Assembly: GCA_030789695.1 (NCBI GenBank)
Contig: CM061135.1
Coordinates: forward strand, 109,934,301 to 109,998,300
Length of the DNA: 64,000 nt
Direction: 5' to 3'
Origin: Scilla litardierei
Lineage: Eukaryota > Streptophyta > Magnoliopsida > Asparagales > Asparagaceae
Positions 1 through 10,592 of this stretch are shown here, in pieces (positions within the stretch are counted from its first letter, which is position 1; each line of letters starts with the position of its first letter). Both the position numbers and the translations under genes were made by a program. The notes below the pieces were generated by a model that worked only from the letters and a program-made list of their open reading frames with translations, was not told the origin of the DNA and did no database searches.

Positions 1-1775
1 ATGCGAATCCTATTCCATATGGGAATAATGATCCAAGTGGGAGCAATTCTAACCACATTCCAAGTGGGAGTGATATTAGAATTGATCCAAATTCGAGTCA
101 ACAAGGACTTGAAGAATCTCAAATACGACGTAGTAGTCGTACAAGGTTAACTCCTCTAAGATTTGAGGATGAATTCCCACAAACCTTTATGACTTTACTA
201 CAAGAAGATGATGAGCCTGCTACTTTCAAACAGGCCGTATCATGCACTGCAAAAGACAAATGGATGGAAGCGATGAAGGAGGAATTAGAATCCATGAAAA
301 TTAACCGAGTCTGGGACTTGGTCAACTTACCCAGAGGTCGTAGAGCTATTGGGAACAAATGGGTTCTCAAGATCAAGCATAAGGCTGATGGCTCTATAGA
401 CAGATATAAAGCTCGCCTTGTCGCGAAAGGTTTTACGCAACAGGAAGGGATAGACTACGAAGAGACCTTCTCCCCTGTTGTTCGTTTTACCTCGATTCGT
501 TTGATTCTGGCTTTGGTAGCTTGCTTAGACCTCGAATTACATCAAATCGATGTAAAGACTACCTTTCTCAATGGAGAATTGGACGGGGAGATCTATATGG
601 AACAACCAACAGGGTTTGTAAAAGAAGGAAACGAACATAAGGTTTGTAAACTTCGTAAGTCCATATATGGTCTTAAACAATCCTCGAGGCAATGGTATAT
701 ACGATTTCAAGAAGTTGTCTTATCAAATGGTTTTACCATGCTTGATGAAGATACCTGTGTATATATCAAGAGGATCAAAAGCAAGTATGTTATTATGTCT
801 CTATATGTAGATGACATTTTAATAGCCGGAAATGACAAGGGCTTTGTGATGGATATCAAGGCTTGGCTTTCATCAGTATTTGAGATGAAAGACATGGGAG
901 AAGCCGCATATATCCTTGGAGTTAAGATTTCAAGGAATCGTTCGAAGAAACTTCTTTCTCTTTCACAAGAGACTTATATAAAGAAGGTTCTAGAACGTTT
1001 TAATATGCAGGACTGTAAGTCCATTGATACTCCTATAAGAAAATGCGATAATTTATGTCTGAAAATGTGTCCTAAGAACCAAAAGGAAAAGGAAATTATG
1101 GAAAAAGTTCCATATTCCAGTGCAGTTGGTAGTCTTATGTACGCTATGATGTGTACAAGACTAGACATTTGTTTTGCCGTTGGAATGGTAAGTCATTACC
1201 AATCCAATCCAGGGCAAACACACTGGAAAGCGGTTAAGAGGATAATGCGGTATCTTAAATGGACTGCGGACTATGCTTTATGCTATCAAGAAAATGCCTT
1301 GAGGCTCGAAGGCTACACTGATGCTGATTGGGCGGGTGATCTCGATGAGCGACGATCAACCTCAGGACATGTTTTTCTACTCGGATCTGGTGCAATATCC
1401 TGGAGTAGCAAAAAGCAATCCTGCATCGCACTTTCAACTATGGAAGCCGAATTTGTAGCATTTAGCATGGCGGTCCAATAAGCTGTTTGGCTTAGGAAGT
1501 TCTTAGACAAGCTAATTGATGCAAGTGACTCAGGTGCTGTACTAATATACAGTGACAGTCAAGCATCTATAGCCTATGTCAAAGATCAAAAATTCCATTG
1601 TAAGACCAAACACATTGATATCTGCTACAAATTTGCAAAAGACTATGATAAGAACAAGAAGGTAGACATTAGATACATATCTACGCATGAGATAATAGCG
1701 GATCCGCTTACGAAGGCGATCCCCAGAGATGTGTTTTACAAACACTTATCATCACAAGGGTTGCGTAAGAGCTGA
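1..1775 (+). pseudogene. copia pol fragment: reverse transcriptase and RNase H
   Basis: Open in one frame from base 3 to a TAA at 1479-1481, then continuing in the same frame to a TGA at 1773-1775. Visible motifs are the RT entry (NKWVLKIKHKADGS, ARLVAKGFTQQ), the catalytic SLYVDD box, the RNase H motif GYTDADWAGD and the C-terminal KTKHIDI. In the intact relative the stop position is a glutamate codon (VQEAVWLRKF), so TAA is a single G-to-T change. Another substitution hits a conserved segment (MYTRPDI in the relative, MCTRLDI here). In life this part would copy element RNA into DNA and remove the RNA strand. As it stands, translation would lose the last third of RNase H. Confidence 0.92.
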
Positions 1776-2786
1776 GTTGTATCAATGTATTCCCATGTCT
1801 ATGAAAGATCAAATTTAATAAAAGAATAAGTTCTTTTTGACATTGCATATGAGTTTCTTGAAAATGTTTGTGTACATTTCTTTTAATCTCAGCTGTAATT
1901 TTTAGTATGTCGGACAGATTGAGGTTGGCTCTCTCACATGAGCAACCGCCTTTATTCTATCAGTCGGATAAGATAAAGATGAGACCTGTTTAAAGTCAAA
2001 ATCATCAGACGGATGATTTAGAGTCATGACTTAAACAAAATGGTCGTATGAAAGATCTGCATCATATGGATGCTTACAAAAGATCTAAGAAGATTTTTTA
2101 ATCTTATCTGTCTAATGCGGGATGTGGGTCCAGGAAATTACTGAGTAGTAAAAGGGACTCAAAGTCAGACATTGTGGTGTCTGATCATCATCCTTACAAC
2201 ATCATTAAGACATACGCTCCCAGGGAAAGGAGTGATGTTGTAATACGTATTCATACTACGTATGCATTTGACCATTGGGTTAGAATAGTAATTGTGTTTA
2301 CTATTATGTGAGACCCAAAGACCACATGGGTCTTAACTACTTACCCTTATGGACTCTAAATTGGTTCCTTTAGATTTGACTGTGTGATTGCTATCTTAGC
2401 ATGTTGCTTATGGACTATGGTCGATTCGGTCCGGTGGGGCATGTTAGAAAAGCGAGTCAAGTCAAGATCGAAAGGATCGCAAGAAGAGGAAGATTAGTTT
2501 CATATTCACATTTGGACTTTAGATTCAAAGCTGGCCAGCCAATTGTAATCCAGATGGGATTCAATTGTTGGATATAAAGTATGAGAAGTGTGAAGAAATA
2601 ATCTAGGGTAAAACATGCGTTGATCTACTCAACTTTGCACCCCAAAGAGTGTTGTGTATCTCTAACAAGTGCACAACAACGGACTTTATGCGCATGACGG
2701 TCACACGGTCTATTTCTCGGTATGATAAATAGAAGAACTAAAGGAAAAGATGTTTCCTTACAATTCCCTCAAGTGTGAGTGGGAGA
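1776..2786 (+). other. noncoding 3' tail of Copia-1
   Basis: This 1-kb stretch lies between the pol stop and the LTR and has no sizeable reading frame. It is clearly related to 28227-29255 of the second copia element, read in reverse: both contain the blocks around GCTGGCCAGCCAATTGTAAT and AACATGCGTTGATCTACTCA. It ends in the polypurine tract that would prime plus-strand DNA. Confidence 0.75.
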
Positions 2787-3305
2787 TGTTGGATATGGAC
2801 GACATGTATACACCCATGAGGGGATGTATGAGGGTCTATGGACCTCGGATGTCGCATACATGAGCATGTGCGAAGGGAACCTTTTCGTGTATGAAAAGGA
2901 CCACTCGATAAGTGGAAAAAGTCACTTTATAAGTGCATAAAGGCACTTGATAAGTGCATGAAGAAGAGGATAAGCAAGGGTGTTAATATAAGCTAATAAG
3001 CTTATATATGGTTATTTCCTACAATAACTACCCCTAAAGCCTATAAATAGGACCCAAGGGTAAGGCATTTTAGGCTAATCCTTCATGCCATAAGTTTGCA
3101 TAAGGCAAACCTTTTCCTCTTCTCCCTTCCATTTAGTTCTTCTTCCAAATAGAGATTTAGACGGTGGAAACGCTGCTTCGATCCTCTGTGATGAAGTACT
3201 GACCGTTGTGGCGAATCCAAGGGCGAAGTTCAGAGACTACAGCGCAGCGTATGCTAACGTAAGTTCTCTTTCGATCCTCCATCATCCGCGCGACGGGATC
3301 CTACA
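2787..3305 (+). repeat. 3' LTR of Copia-1
   Basis: It starts TGTTGGATATGG immediately after the polypurine tract and ends GGGATCCTACA, the same termini as the two LTRs of the intact copia element. Length is 519 bp against 604 bp there. A TATA box (TATAAATA) lies at 3042-3049. A short run around 2920-2965 repeats the word ATAAGTGCAT. Confidence 0.88.
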
Positions 3306-4273
3306 CTAGAATGCCCTTATTTATCAAGTAGAGTGAGCTAGGACAACTAGAAACCAAAAAATGCTTCAAACCTGCTATTTTGGGCACCGTTAGGCAATTC
3401 CAATTGAAATTACTTAGGAACAAAATAAAAACCCATCTCTTCAAATAGAAACAATGTTTACTCTCCATTTGTCCTCATATTCCTCCAAAACTCGCTCGAA
3501 ATCCGCGCGAGTCTTAGAAATCAGAGACGGGTGCAATTGCTTGTGTTTTGAATCCCAGAGTAAATTAGAAATCAGAAATCCGTAGAGTATTTTTGATTTC
3601 TAATTATGATATTCAGAAATCAGAAAATGGAGATAGGAAAAACAAGAATGTAAAACAAATACATCTCAAGGCATAGATAAGAGTATTTGTTTTACTTGGT
3701 GTTTCTTTGAAACTTTAATTCTCTTTGTGGGAATTAGACACTCTCTTTGTGGGAGTATTTCTCTTAGTGGGAATATGATATTCTCTTAGTGGAAATAACT
3801 CTCCTTGTGAGAGTAACTCTCTTTGTGAGAGTTTTGGTGTCATTGTGTAGGGCTAACCCTAATTCTCTGAGTGGGAGTTAGTAATTCTCTAGGTGGGAGT
3901 TTGACCCTTGTGTAGGGTTGGTTGGGTCCTTGTGTAGGACAAAATCCTCTTGGTGAGGTATCTCCTTGTGGATTGTATTCACTTCTCTTTGTGGGAAATA
4001 TAGTGAATATTGGTGTGGCTGGACGTACCCAAGTTTTGGGGAACCAGGGTATATTCTTGTGTTTGCGTTTGATTTGATTGTGGTGATTAATTCCTTTTGC
4101 ATTTATTATTCCGCATTTGTAAGTTTAATTGTAATTGCACAATTTATTGCCAATACACTATTCCCCCCTCCAGTGTGTTGTTGTTAGTATTGCAAGGGTA
4201 AGGCGATCCTTACAGGGTCTCTGGGTTGCTCGTGGGATAGAGGGGTGGCCGGGGAGCTGATGGTGCTCGGGCG
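3306..4273 (+). repeat. degenerate LTR-like block with CTCTTTGTGGGA repeats
   Basis: No gene is visible. From about 3700 to 4010 the words CTCTTTGTGGGA, CTCTTAGTGGGA and CTCTTTGTGAGA recur irregularly. The block ends near 4140-4210 with a phrase (CACTATTCCCCCCTCCAGTG) that resembles the 3' end of many plant copia LTRs and matches a similar phrase at 5229-5255. I infer an eroded LTR; no TG...CA ends or target duplication were found. Confidence 0.35.
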
Positions 4274-5264
4274 TGTTGGTTATTGAATTCAAGACTAAAG
4301 TTGTTTTGATGTTGATCAACATTACGTTGTGTGCTACTTATTTTATATAGTTTAGTCTCAGAATAATTTCATATTATATCTTGATGGAGACAAAGCATTA
4401 GGGAATGGGATGATGGTTTCAAGGCTTTGGAGCAAAAACATTGCATGAAGAATGAAGACTTCAAGTGTAATTTTATATTTCTTCATGTATTTTATTCTTT
4501 ATTTTGTAGAATATTTGTAGCCTTGAATAGATGTACTCATACTCACTTTTGCATCATTTTTTCATCTTAGTGTTTTATAGAATTAGTCTAGAACCCATCT
4601 TATTAGTTTTCTTGGCAAAACACTCTTCATTGTGTTTTTGGACCAGGACCAGACGTCTAATGTAGGTTGTCTAGACGTCTAATGTGTCTATTTTAAATAG
4701 TCAGGCACAACCTTATGTCAGCCGTCTGAATCTCATTAGTCGGACGTCTGAACAGTTTATCAGCCGTCTGACTGGTGAACTCTAGCCGTCTGATTATAGT
4801 GAGTTTATTTTTCGAGAGATGTCTCTCTCCTCACCCACTTTGGCTTAGCCGTCTGATGTAGGGTTTTTATTTCTTTGTGAAACCTAGCTCTCGGGTTATG
4901 AGAGCATATTGGAGGGTGTACTCCAATTGGAGGGTTACTCTATCTTAGGAGGGTTTACTCATTTATACTTATGTAGTAGGAGAACTGCAACCAAGCACCG
5001 GGTTGTGGTGTATGAGCAAGGTTTGGTTTAGTGGAATCCACGGAGTGCGATTGCAACGTGGGACTGGATAGTATCTCCTTTGGATGAGGGATCTGAACCA
5101 GGATATGCATTGTGTTTGCGTTTGCATTGGCGTTATTCTATTTGCGGTTGTTGTTGATATAATTGTTTTTATTTCCGTTGCGTTGTGCGTTTAATTTTAG
5201 TAACTTTTAATTACGCACTTTTGCTTACCACTACACTATTCATCCCCTATTCTAGTATATGTTG
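4274..5264 (+). repeat. LTR-like block with AGCCGTCTGA word array
   Basis: It begins TGTTGGTTATTGA, close to the start of the truncated LTR at 61312 (TGTTGAGTATTGA). It carries six or seven copies of a word like AGCCGTCTGA or AGACGTCTAA between 4655 and 4860. It ends in a pyrimidine-rich phrase (CACTATTCATCCCCTATTCTAG) typical of copia LTR ends. No matching target duplication could be found, so whether it is a solo LTR or a truncated one is unresolved. Confidence 0.45.
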
Positions 5265-6639
5265 TGGAGCCACATGTCCCAACAGGAGGCTCCTGTGGTT
5301 GGTGGGTTGCGGCAATGATTCACGTCGGCTGGAGTTACGGCACAACAGATGAGGAAGGGGGACATTGGATGCTGGGGTGTTACTGTGAGGTGGAGAGGGG
5401 ATCTCGGCGGAGCTTATGGGTCATGAGAGTTGTAGAGGCTGACGGCAAAGGCTTTCGCTGGCGGTTTTGTTGTGGTGGAGTTGTCGGTGCGATGGAGCAT
5501 TGCAAGGGCAGAGGGAAGAGTTGTCGGTTTGTGGAAGCTACTTCATCCATTTTATTCTACTTTTTTATCCTTATTTTGAGTCTCCAATTGCGTAGACATG
5601 TACGTGATAGGCTGGCGCCTAGATGCCACAATAGGAAATTAGGAATACCATCTTTCACACAAATCAGATGAAAAATGCTTTTCATATAAAGAAAATGAGC
5701 GTTCTAGAAGACTAGATGATGCTTCAATTGCGGTTCTTCAACCGCAAGCTGAATACTAAAAGATTGAATCTAATTTTTATCATATTTGTCCATCTTTGTT
5801 GGATATGCTTAAAAGTATTCAGGCATTTTTATATAGAATAACAGCTTATATTTTTGGTTTCGTCATAGCCTCTTCTTTTCAATCAACGAGTTGCATTTCG
5901 TGAGCAGTGTTTGGATGTCTTTCTTTATGTTTATCAGTGGGAGGCATACATTCTCTATGTACTGGTTTTGTCATTCATCATGCTACAGTGGCAGTTTCTA
6001 AATAGGATTCATGTACAGTGTTGTGGCACTGTCATGCTTTTGGAGATCAAATTATTTTCCTACAAGCTCTTACTATTTCACTTCTTTTATGCTTGTATTG
6101 TAGATCTTGCAGCAAAAGCACCCATCTTTGGATGAGTCGCCTTTTTTTGTCTCAGATTTGGTGGCACTATCTTGAATCCTTGATCAGTGTTTTGTTTCAT
6201 GAATAGAGGTGTTCCTGCAATACTATTTAATAGTAACAAGTTGAATGCTTACGTGTTGATTAAATGATGGTAGCAAGTTTCTCCTACGTTTACAATGAGC
6301 ATACAATGCAAAGATTGGTTATTTCCAAGCATGCAAAAAATGAAACTGAAGTTGGCTTAATTTTCAGTATTTGTCAATTTGGTTTAAATGTAGAGTGAAT
6401 TTCTCTCCCTTCTTATTTTTACATCACTTTTCCTTTTGATTTAGTGCTTTCATGTATTTCGTTAAAAATATTTTAAAGTTCTGATGAAGAGATTTAGAAA
6501 GTCTATAGGAGCTTAGGGGTCCACGTCAGATGCACCACCCACATGTATGCATATATGTGTATTATAGTATGTTTGTAGCTTAATTTTCACCTTTTACTGT
6601 GTTGGATGAGTAATTGATAAATACATGCATTTCAGGCTA
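5265..6639. other. no recognisable feature
   Basis: Mixed-composition sequence. An open stretch at 5264-5671 looks like chance (Gly/Trp/Val-rich translation, no family recognised). The remainder is AT-rich with no splice-bounded coding blocks that I can support. Confidence 0.4.
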
Positions 6640-8450
6640 TACTACGCCAGCGGGCCAGGCCGCAGTCCCCTCCTCTAAGTCCACAGGGGCATGTACATCG
6701 TGCCCTCCTCCTTTCCACATTTATCATTGATGTGTGACTATTCCTTTTTTTTAATATGTCATATGGATGCAAGTGGCTTAGAGGATATACTACTAGAGCC
6801 TCAGGCCTTTGTCTCCTCCTCCCATGCCGTCTGTCCTCCCTCGTAGGACGCCGTAGAGATGGTAGAGTACGTGTCGTACGACCCCTTTATAGGGGACACA
6901 CCTTTACCTCGTGATGTAGATGGTGAGAGGTCGGCGCGGTCTCAGCAGGCCGTTAATGATGCACAATTGGATGTGTTAGATTTATTGGTAGACGTGGCAA
7001 ATGATAGGATGATCGCCGCAGAGAAGACTTCTTCCATCAAAAGGATATGCAAACATATTTCAATCGTGTTAAATAAGAAGAAACTGTTATATAAAATGTT
7101 ATTTATATTGTAAGAGAATATCAATTTCATAGGTGGACAGAAGGCACCTAAGCCTGGACGAGGCTACAACCTGCCCTCGAAGCTGATTCCACCTAATGGG
7201 CAGCACGTCGTTGTGCAATGGAGCTACGGGGTACCCGTTGGAAGGGGGCAAGCTTATGAGCTATTTGGCTAGCTTGGCCAAAAGGCCCGATGTCTTCCAT
7301 CTTTTCCTCAATTGGAATGAGCAAAGATATAAAGATTTGGTCATATGTTGGCGACAGATCAACGAAAGTATGATATATTTTAAATTATTATTTTCAATAT
7401 GTAAATAATTTTTAAATGAGTTTTTCTTCGCAGAGGCATTACGTACTGGACGGGAAAACAGACGCATGGAAATTCTGCTTTAAGAAGATATATTATGCAT
7501 TGGCCTAGTAGCGTAATGATCTGAAGGGAAGGATCTGGGCGATTTACAAAGAAGACTAAGAACATTGGTGGCATATGGACCCATCGAGTATATCTGCTTC
7601 AATTCTTCAGATGTTGTTCCTATTGGGAGTCGTCTTATGGGAAGTTATTGTTCAATCCCTTTTAATATGTTTTATTTATCTATTTTCCTAACATACTTTT
7701 TAAAAGAGGATTGCGGATATCGCTAATGCGAACCGTAGGCAGCTAAGAGAGTATGAGCATCATGCTGGCTCCAAGATCTACACCCCGACATGCACACGAT
7801 TTGGCAAGACATGTTATATGTTCAATTTTAAATTTGAGTATATATTATGTTATAATAGAATATGTGTCTAATTATTTATCTCTTTGTTTTTTAGGGCAAA
7901 CCAGATTTGGAGCCGTTAGTGTAGCATGCGCTTACGCAGGCGCACCCAAAGTATAATAATAAGGATAAGCAGGACAAGAATCAGACGCTGCTAGTAAGTA
8001 ATAAATTTTGTTTGATTTTATTGTCCATATTACAAAGCTTTAATGTTAATTGGTTGTATTTGTTTCATGCTCTTCTTCATGAGGCTGCAGAAGAACTCAA
8101 GACACACTCTCAGTCAGGCTCCAGTTCCTCTGGGTCGCTCACCATGCATGAGGAGGAGTCCATCATGAAGGGGTGCTCGGAGGGAAGAGGAATAACTGGT
8201 ATCGGCTTAGAGGTTCAGAGACCAGAGACTATGCACAGTCGACCAGTTTGTCCTCAGCAGCTTTTGAGAGTAGCCTATGCCCAGAATCCACCAATGCCCC
8301 AGTAGGAATGCAAGAGGCCAACATGTAACACGTTGACCAAGATTTTAGTGATGATAGAGTAGGTTGACAAGAACGACAATTTATTGCTCGCCTGCATGCC
8401 GCAAGAGATGCAGGAGAGAAATACCAACGTCTCCGCACTGAGCTGATTCT
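6640..8450 (+). pseudogene. broken Ptta/En/Spm-type plant transposase (Transposase_24 family)
   Basis: Several coding blocks separated by AT-rich intron-like stretches spell pieces of the plant Ptta/En/Spm (Transposase_24) protein. They are KAPKPGRGYNLPSKL followed by a GQHVVVQWSYGVPVG segment (7138-7250), then HYVLDGKTDAWKF (about 7437), then NANRRQLREYEHHAGSK (about 7725-7775), then KGKPDLEPLV-stop-HALTQAHPKY (about 7890-7955), then a C-terminal SEGRGITGIGLEVQRPE (about 8175-8225). This order (GxPVG core, NR..HxxGSK, then a G-rich C-terminus) is that of the family. In-frame stops and lost frames make it non-functional. The assignment rests on recognised motif order, not a search. Confidence 0.55.
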
Positions 8451-9153
8451 ATTAATTATTGAATTATGTGACTTATATGGTATTTAATTATGATTAGGGT
8501 TAGTGTATGGGTGGGGAGGGAATATATATGATACGTGAAACTTGTTATAGGATACAAATATGCTACAGAACTAAGCGGATGAAAGATTACGGCATAATAA
8601 AACTACAAAGAAGAAATATTATAGGATTCCTCTACAATGCACCATCTCTAACGTCAAATTATAAAATGACGGGAAAAAAAGAAGCTGGAAATCTACATTG
8701 ATCATAGGAAACTTGAATGCTAAACAGTTTCGAAACTTGAATGCTAAACAGTTTCTACTTCAATTCAGAAATAGTGTACAACGGCATTATCTTATTTGTT
8801 TGAAGGCGTGAATGCAAATACATCAAAAGTTGATCACACCGATATTGCATTCCTAATTTTTTTCCAAAAAAAAAAATCTAATCATGCTATTAATTCACTT
8901 GTTTTGCTATTACATATCTCAATATACTTTTTAGTTCTTTACTTATTTGTATGTATGAAATATTCTATGAGGAAGGTTCACGTCCCTAAATTACAATCAG
9001 CTCTAAGCACTATAAATTAATCATCACAAGATAGATCCAAAATCCCCTCCTCCTTAGCCTATTAAGTCCACACGACTATCTTTTTGCCCCATAAAATGTG
9101 AGTAGCATTCGAAAATGGGAATCATATCTCTCTCACTCAAAATGCATGTGAGG
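8451..9153. other. AT-rich intergenic sequence, no feature seen
   Basis: Contains a local 25-bp direct duplication (around 8708-8752) and little else. It ends with the GTAGC target site of the gypsy element. Confidence 0.4.
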
Positions 9154-9158
9154 GTAGC

Positions 9159-10033
9159 TGATACGATTATTTTGGAGAAGCCCAAAGGATGGAAGTCCAA
9201 GATCCAGCGGTGGACAAGAAGCCTGCTAGCGAGATTGGGCCCCGCCGGACGAGGCCCACGAAGAAAACGCGGCCCGATCAATGAGGCCCCCGAGAACCCG
9301 AACCGTCCACGGTTCGACACGCTCGTAGCCAGCCCACGATCCCCGGAAGAAACCACTCCCCCGGGATGTAAGGCGTAAATGCCCATGACCCGCAATCGGC
9401 TCCCCCATGACGCTGGCAGGCGACATCGTGGGGACGGATCTCGAGGGCGTGAGTGGGGGCGGACGGCGTGACGGCGTGGATGGGGGGCAATCGCGGCGAG
9501 GACCCTATAAAAGGACCGGAGGGACAACTGAGCGGGGGATGGAACCCTAGGTATTCTAATCTAAGGTATACCATCAACGACCTTGATCTTCCGCCATTCC
9601 CGTTCCCTCCCCCTGCTCGCACCGTGGGTCAGCATATCGATCTCCTCTCGAGTCGAACCTACCCCGTCGAGTACCCTTCAGACACTGATCTGACTTAGGC
9701 ATCAGAGGGAATACGACCGGAACTAAGGTCCGGCCCCCCTGACAAGTTTCTCGTCTATTCAGGAAGAAGTTGACCGAGGGGCTGAGGCTACCCCTCGACA
9801 CTCGTCTGACCGAGGCCGAGCCCATCAAGACAGAGCCGAGGCTTCCCCTCCGCTCTGCTTCAACCGAGAACCGACGCTCCGCTCGGATCCGGCGCTCGAC
9901 CCCGACTCCATCTCCAGCCCGCGCTGAGCGCACGTGTGCTTGGCATACCCAAGGGATCTCAACCGATCCCTTGACCACGTTGACCGGTCAATCCCTTGTC
10001 AACGATCCTGTGGTGAGAAAACACTTGTAAACA
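9159..10033 (+). repeat. 5' LTR of the pol-less gypsy
   Basis: Begins TGATACGATTATTTTGG, ends CACTTGTAAACA, and is repeated with scattered changes at 17841-18714. A TATA box (TATAAAAG, 9506-9513) marks the likely promoter, and transcription would start shortly after it. Confidence 0.92.
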
Positions 10034-10053
10034 TCTGGCGCTGTCTGTGGGAA
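10034..10053 (+). promoter_or_regulatory. primer-binding region of the gypsy element
   Basis: TCTGGCGCTGTCTGTGGGAA follows the 5' LTR directly. This is the characteristic sequence next to the LTR in Tat-lineage elements, where a tRNA 3' end primes minus-strand synthesis. The exact tRNA was not determined. Confidence 0.7.
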
Positions 10054-10098
10054 CCGAAGCAAGCCCACATCAAACCACCGGAATGGAAACCATTTGCA

Positions 10099-10592
10099 AT
10101 GGAGCGGGGCGCATGCCCCCCCATCCAGGAGGAGGGAGATTACATTCCCCCCGAAAATCAGCTCAGCCACACCACCGAGGGGACGGGCGAGTCCCGATCG
10201 GTCACCCAAGAGCAGCTCCGCACCTTCACCCAGGAGACCAACACCAACATCCGGACGCTGGCCGCAACGATTCAACAACTCGTCGGCAACGCGCCCATCC
10301 AGGGAGATGAGTTGGGCGATGCCCACCGCTGGGGAGGGGGCCACCAACCAATGCGGTCCGCCGTGGTCATCGACCATGGGAACGGAGGGCCCAACCTGGA
10401 GCGGCGATTCACTACGCCGGGCTTCGACTCAGCACGGTCTCCCACCCCACCTCATTTCGCGAGAGAAGCAAGAGGAGCTTCGAGCAATCTGAGGGGAAGT
10501 CGGTGACCGCTTCGACTAGATGATCATATTCATTCAGGCACCGACGGGACGATCGCCGAGACTTCGGAGATCTGTCCCAGCAGGGCGGAAGT
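10099..10592 (+). pseudogene. gag N-terminal part (gypsy)
   Basis: A reading frame starts MERGACPPIQEEGDY and runs to a TGA at 10504-10506. Near its end the better continuation is in another frame (SREKQEELRAI), so a frameshift is likely. It is rich in Thr, Gln and Gly with a short alpha-helical stretch (TQETNTNIRTLAATIQQL), as in Tat gag N-termini. The coding sequence is then interrupted at 10592 by the solo LTR and resumes after 12786. No catalytic function is expected; gag would build the particle. Confidence 0.6.

Larger units (their letters stand above)
1..3305 (+). mobile_element. Ty1/copia retrotransposon, 3' half (Copia-1)
   Basis: The window opens inside the pol gene of a copia element and runs through its reverse transcriptase and RNase H, a noncoding tail of about 1 kb, a purine-rich tract (GTGAGTGGGAGA) and the 3' LTR. 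The 5' LTR, gag, protease and integrase lie upstream of the window. It belongs to the same family as the intact element at 27623-35612: the proteins align residue by residue and the tail and LTR start (TGTTGGATATGG) are shared. It is older, since the coding region has a stop. A target duplication cannot be checked because the other end is off-window. Confidence 0.93.

Noticed and set aside
4274..5264. Complete solo LTR
   Set aside because: A plausible TG start exists but neither a convincing CA end nor a matching 5-bp flank was found, so it is only called LTR-like.
5264..5671. 135-codon plus-strand frame
   Set aside because: No recognisable domain, odd Trp/Gly content, no conserved context; treated as chance.
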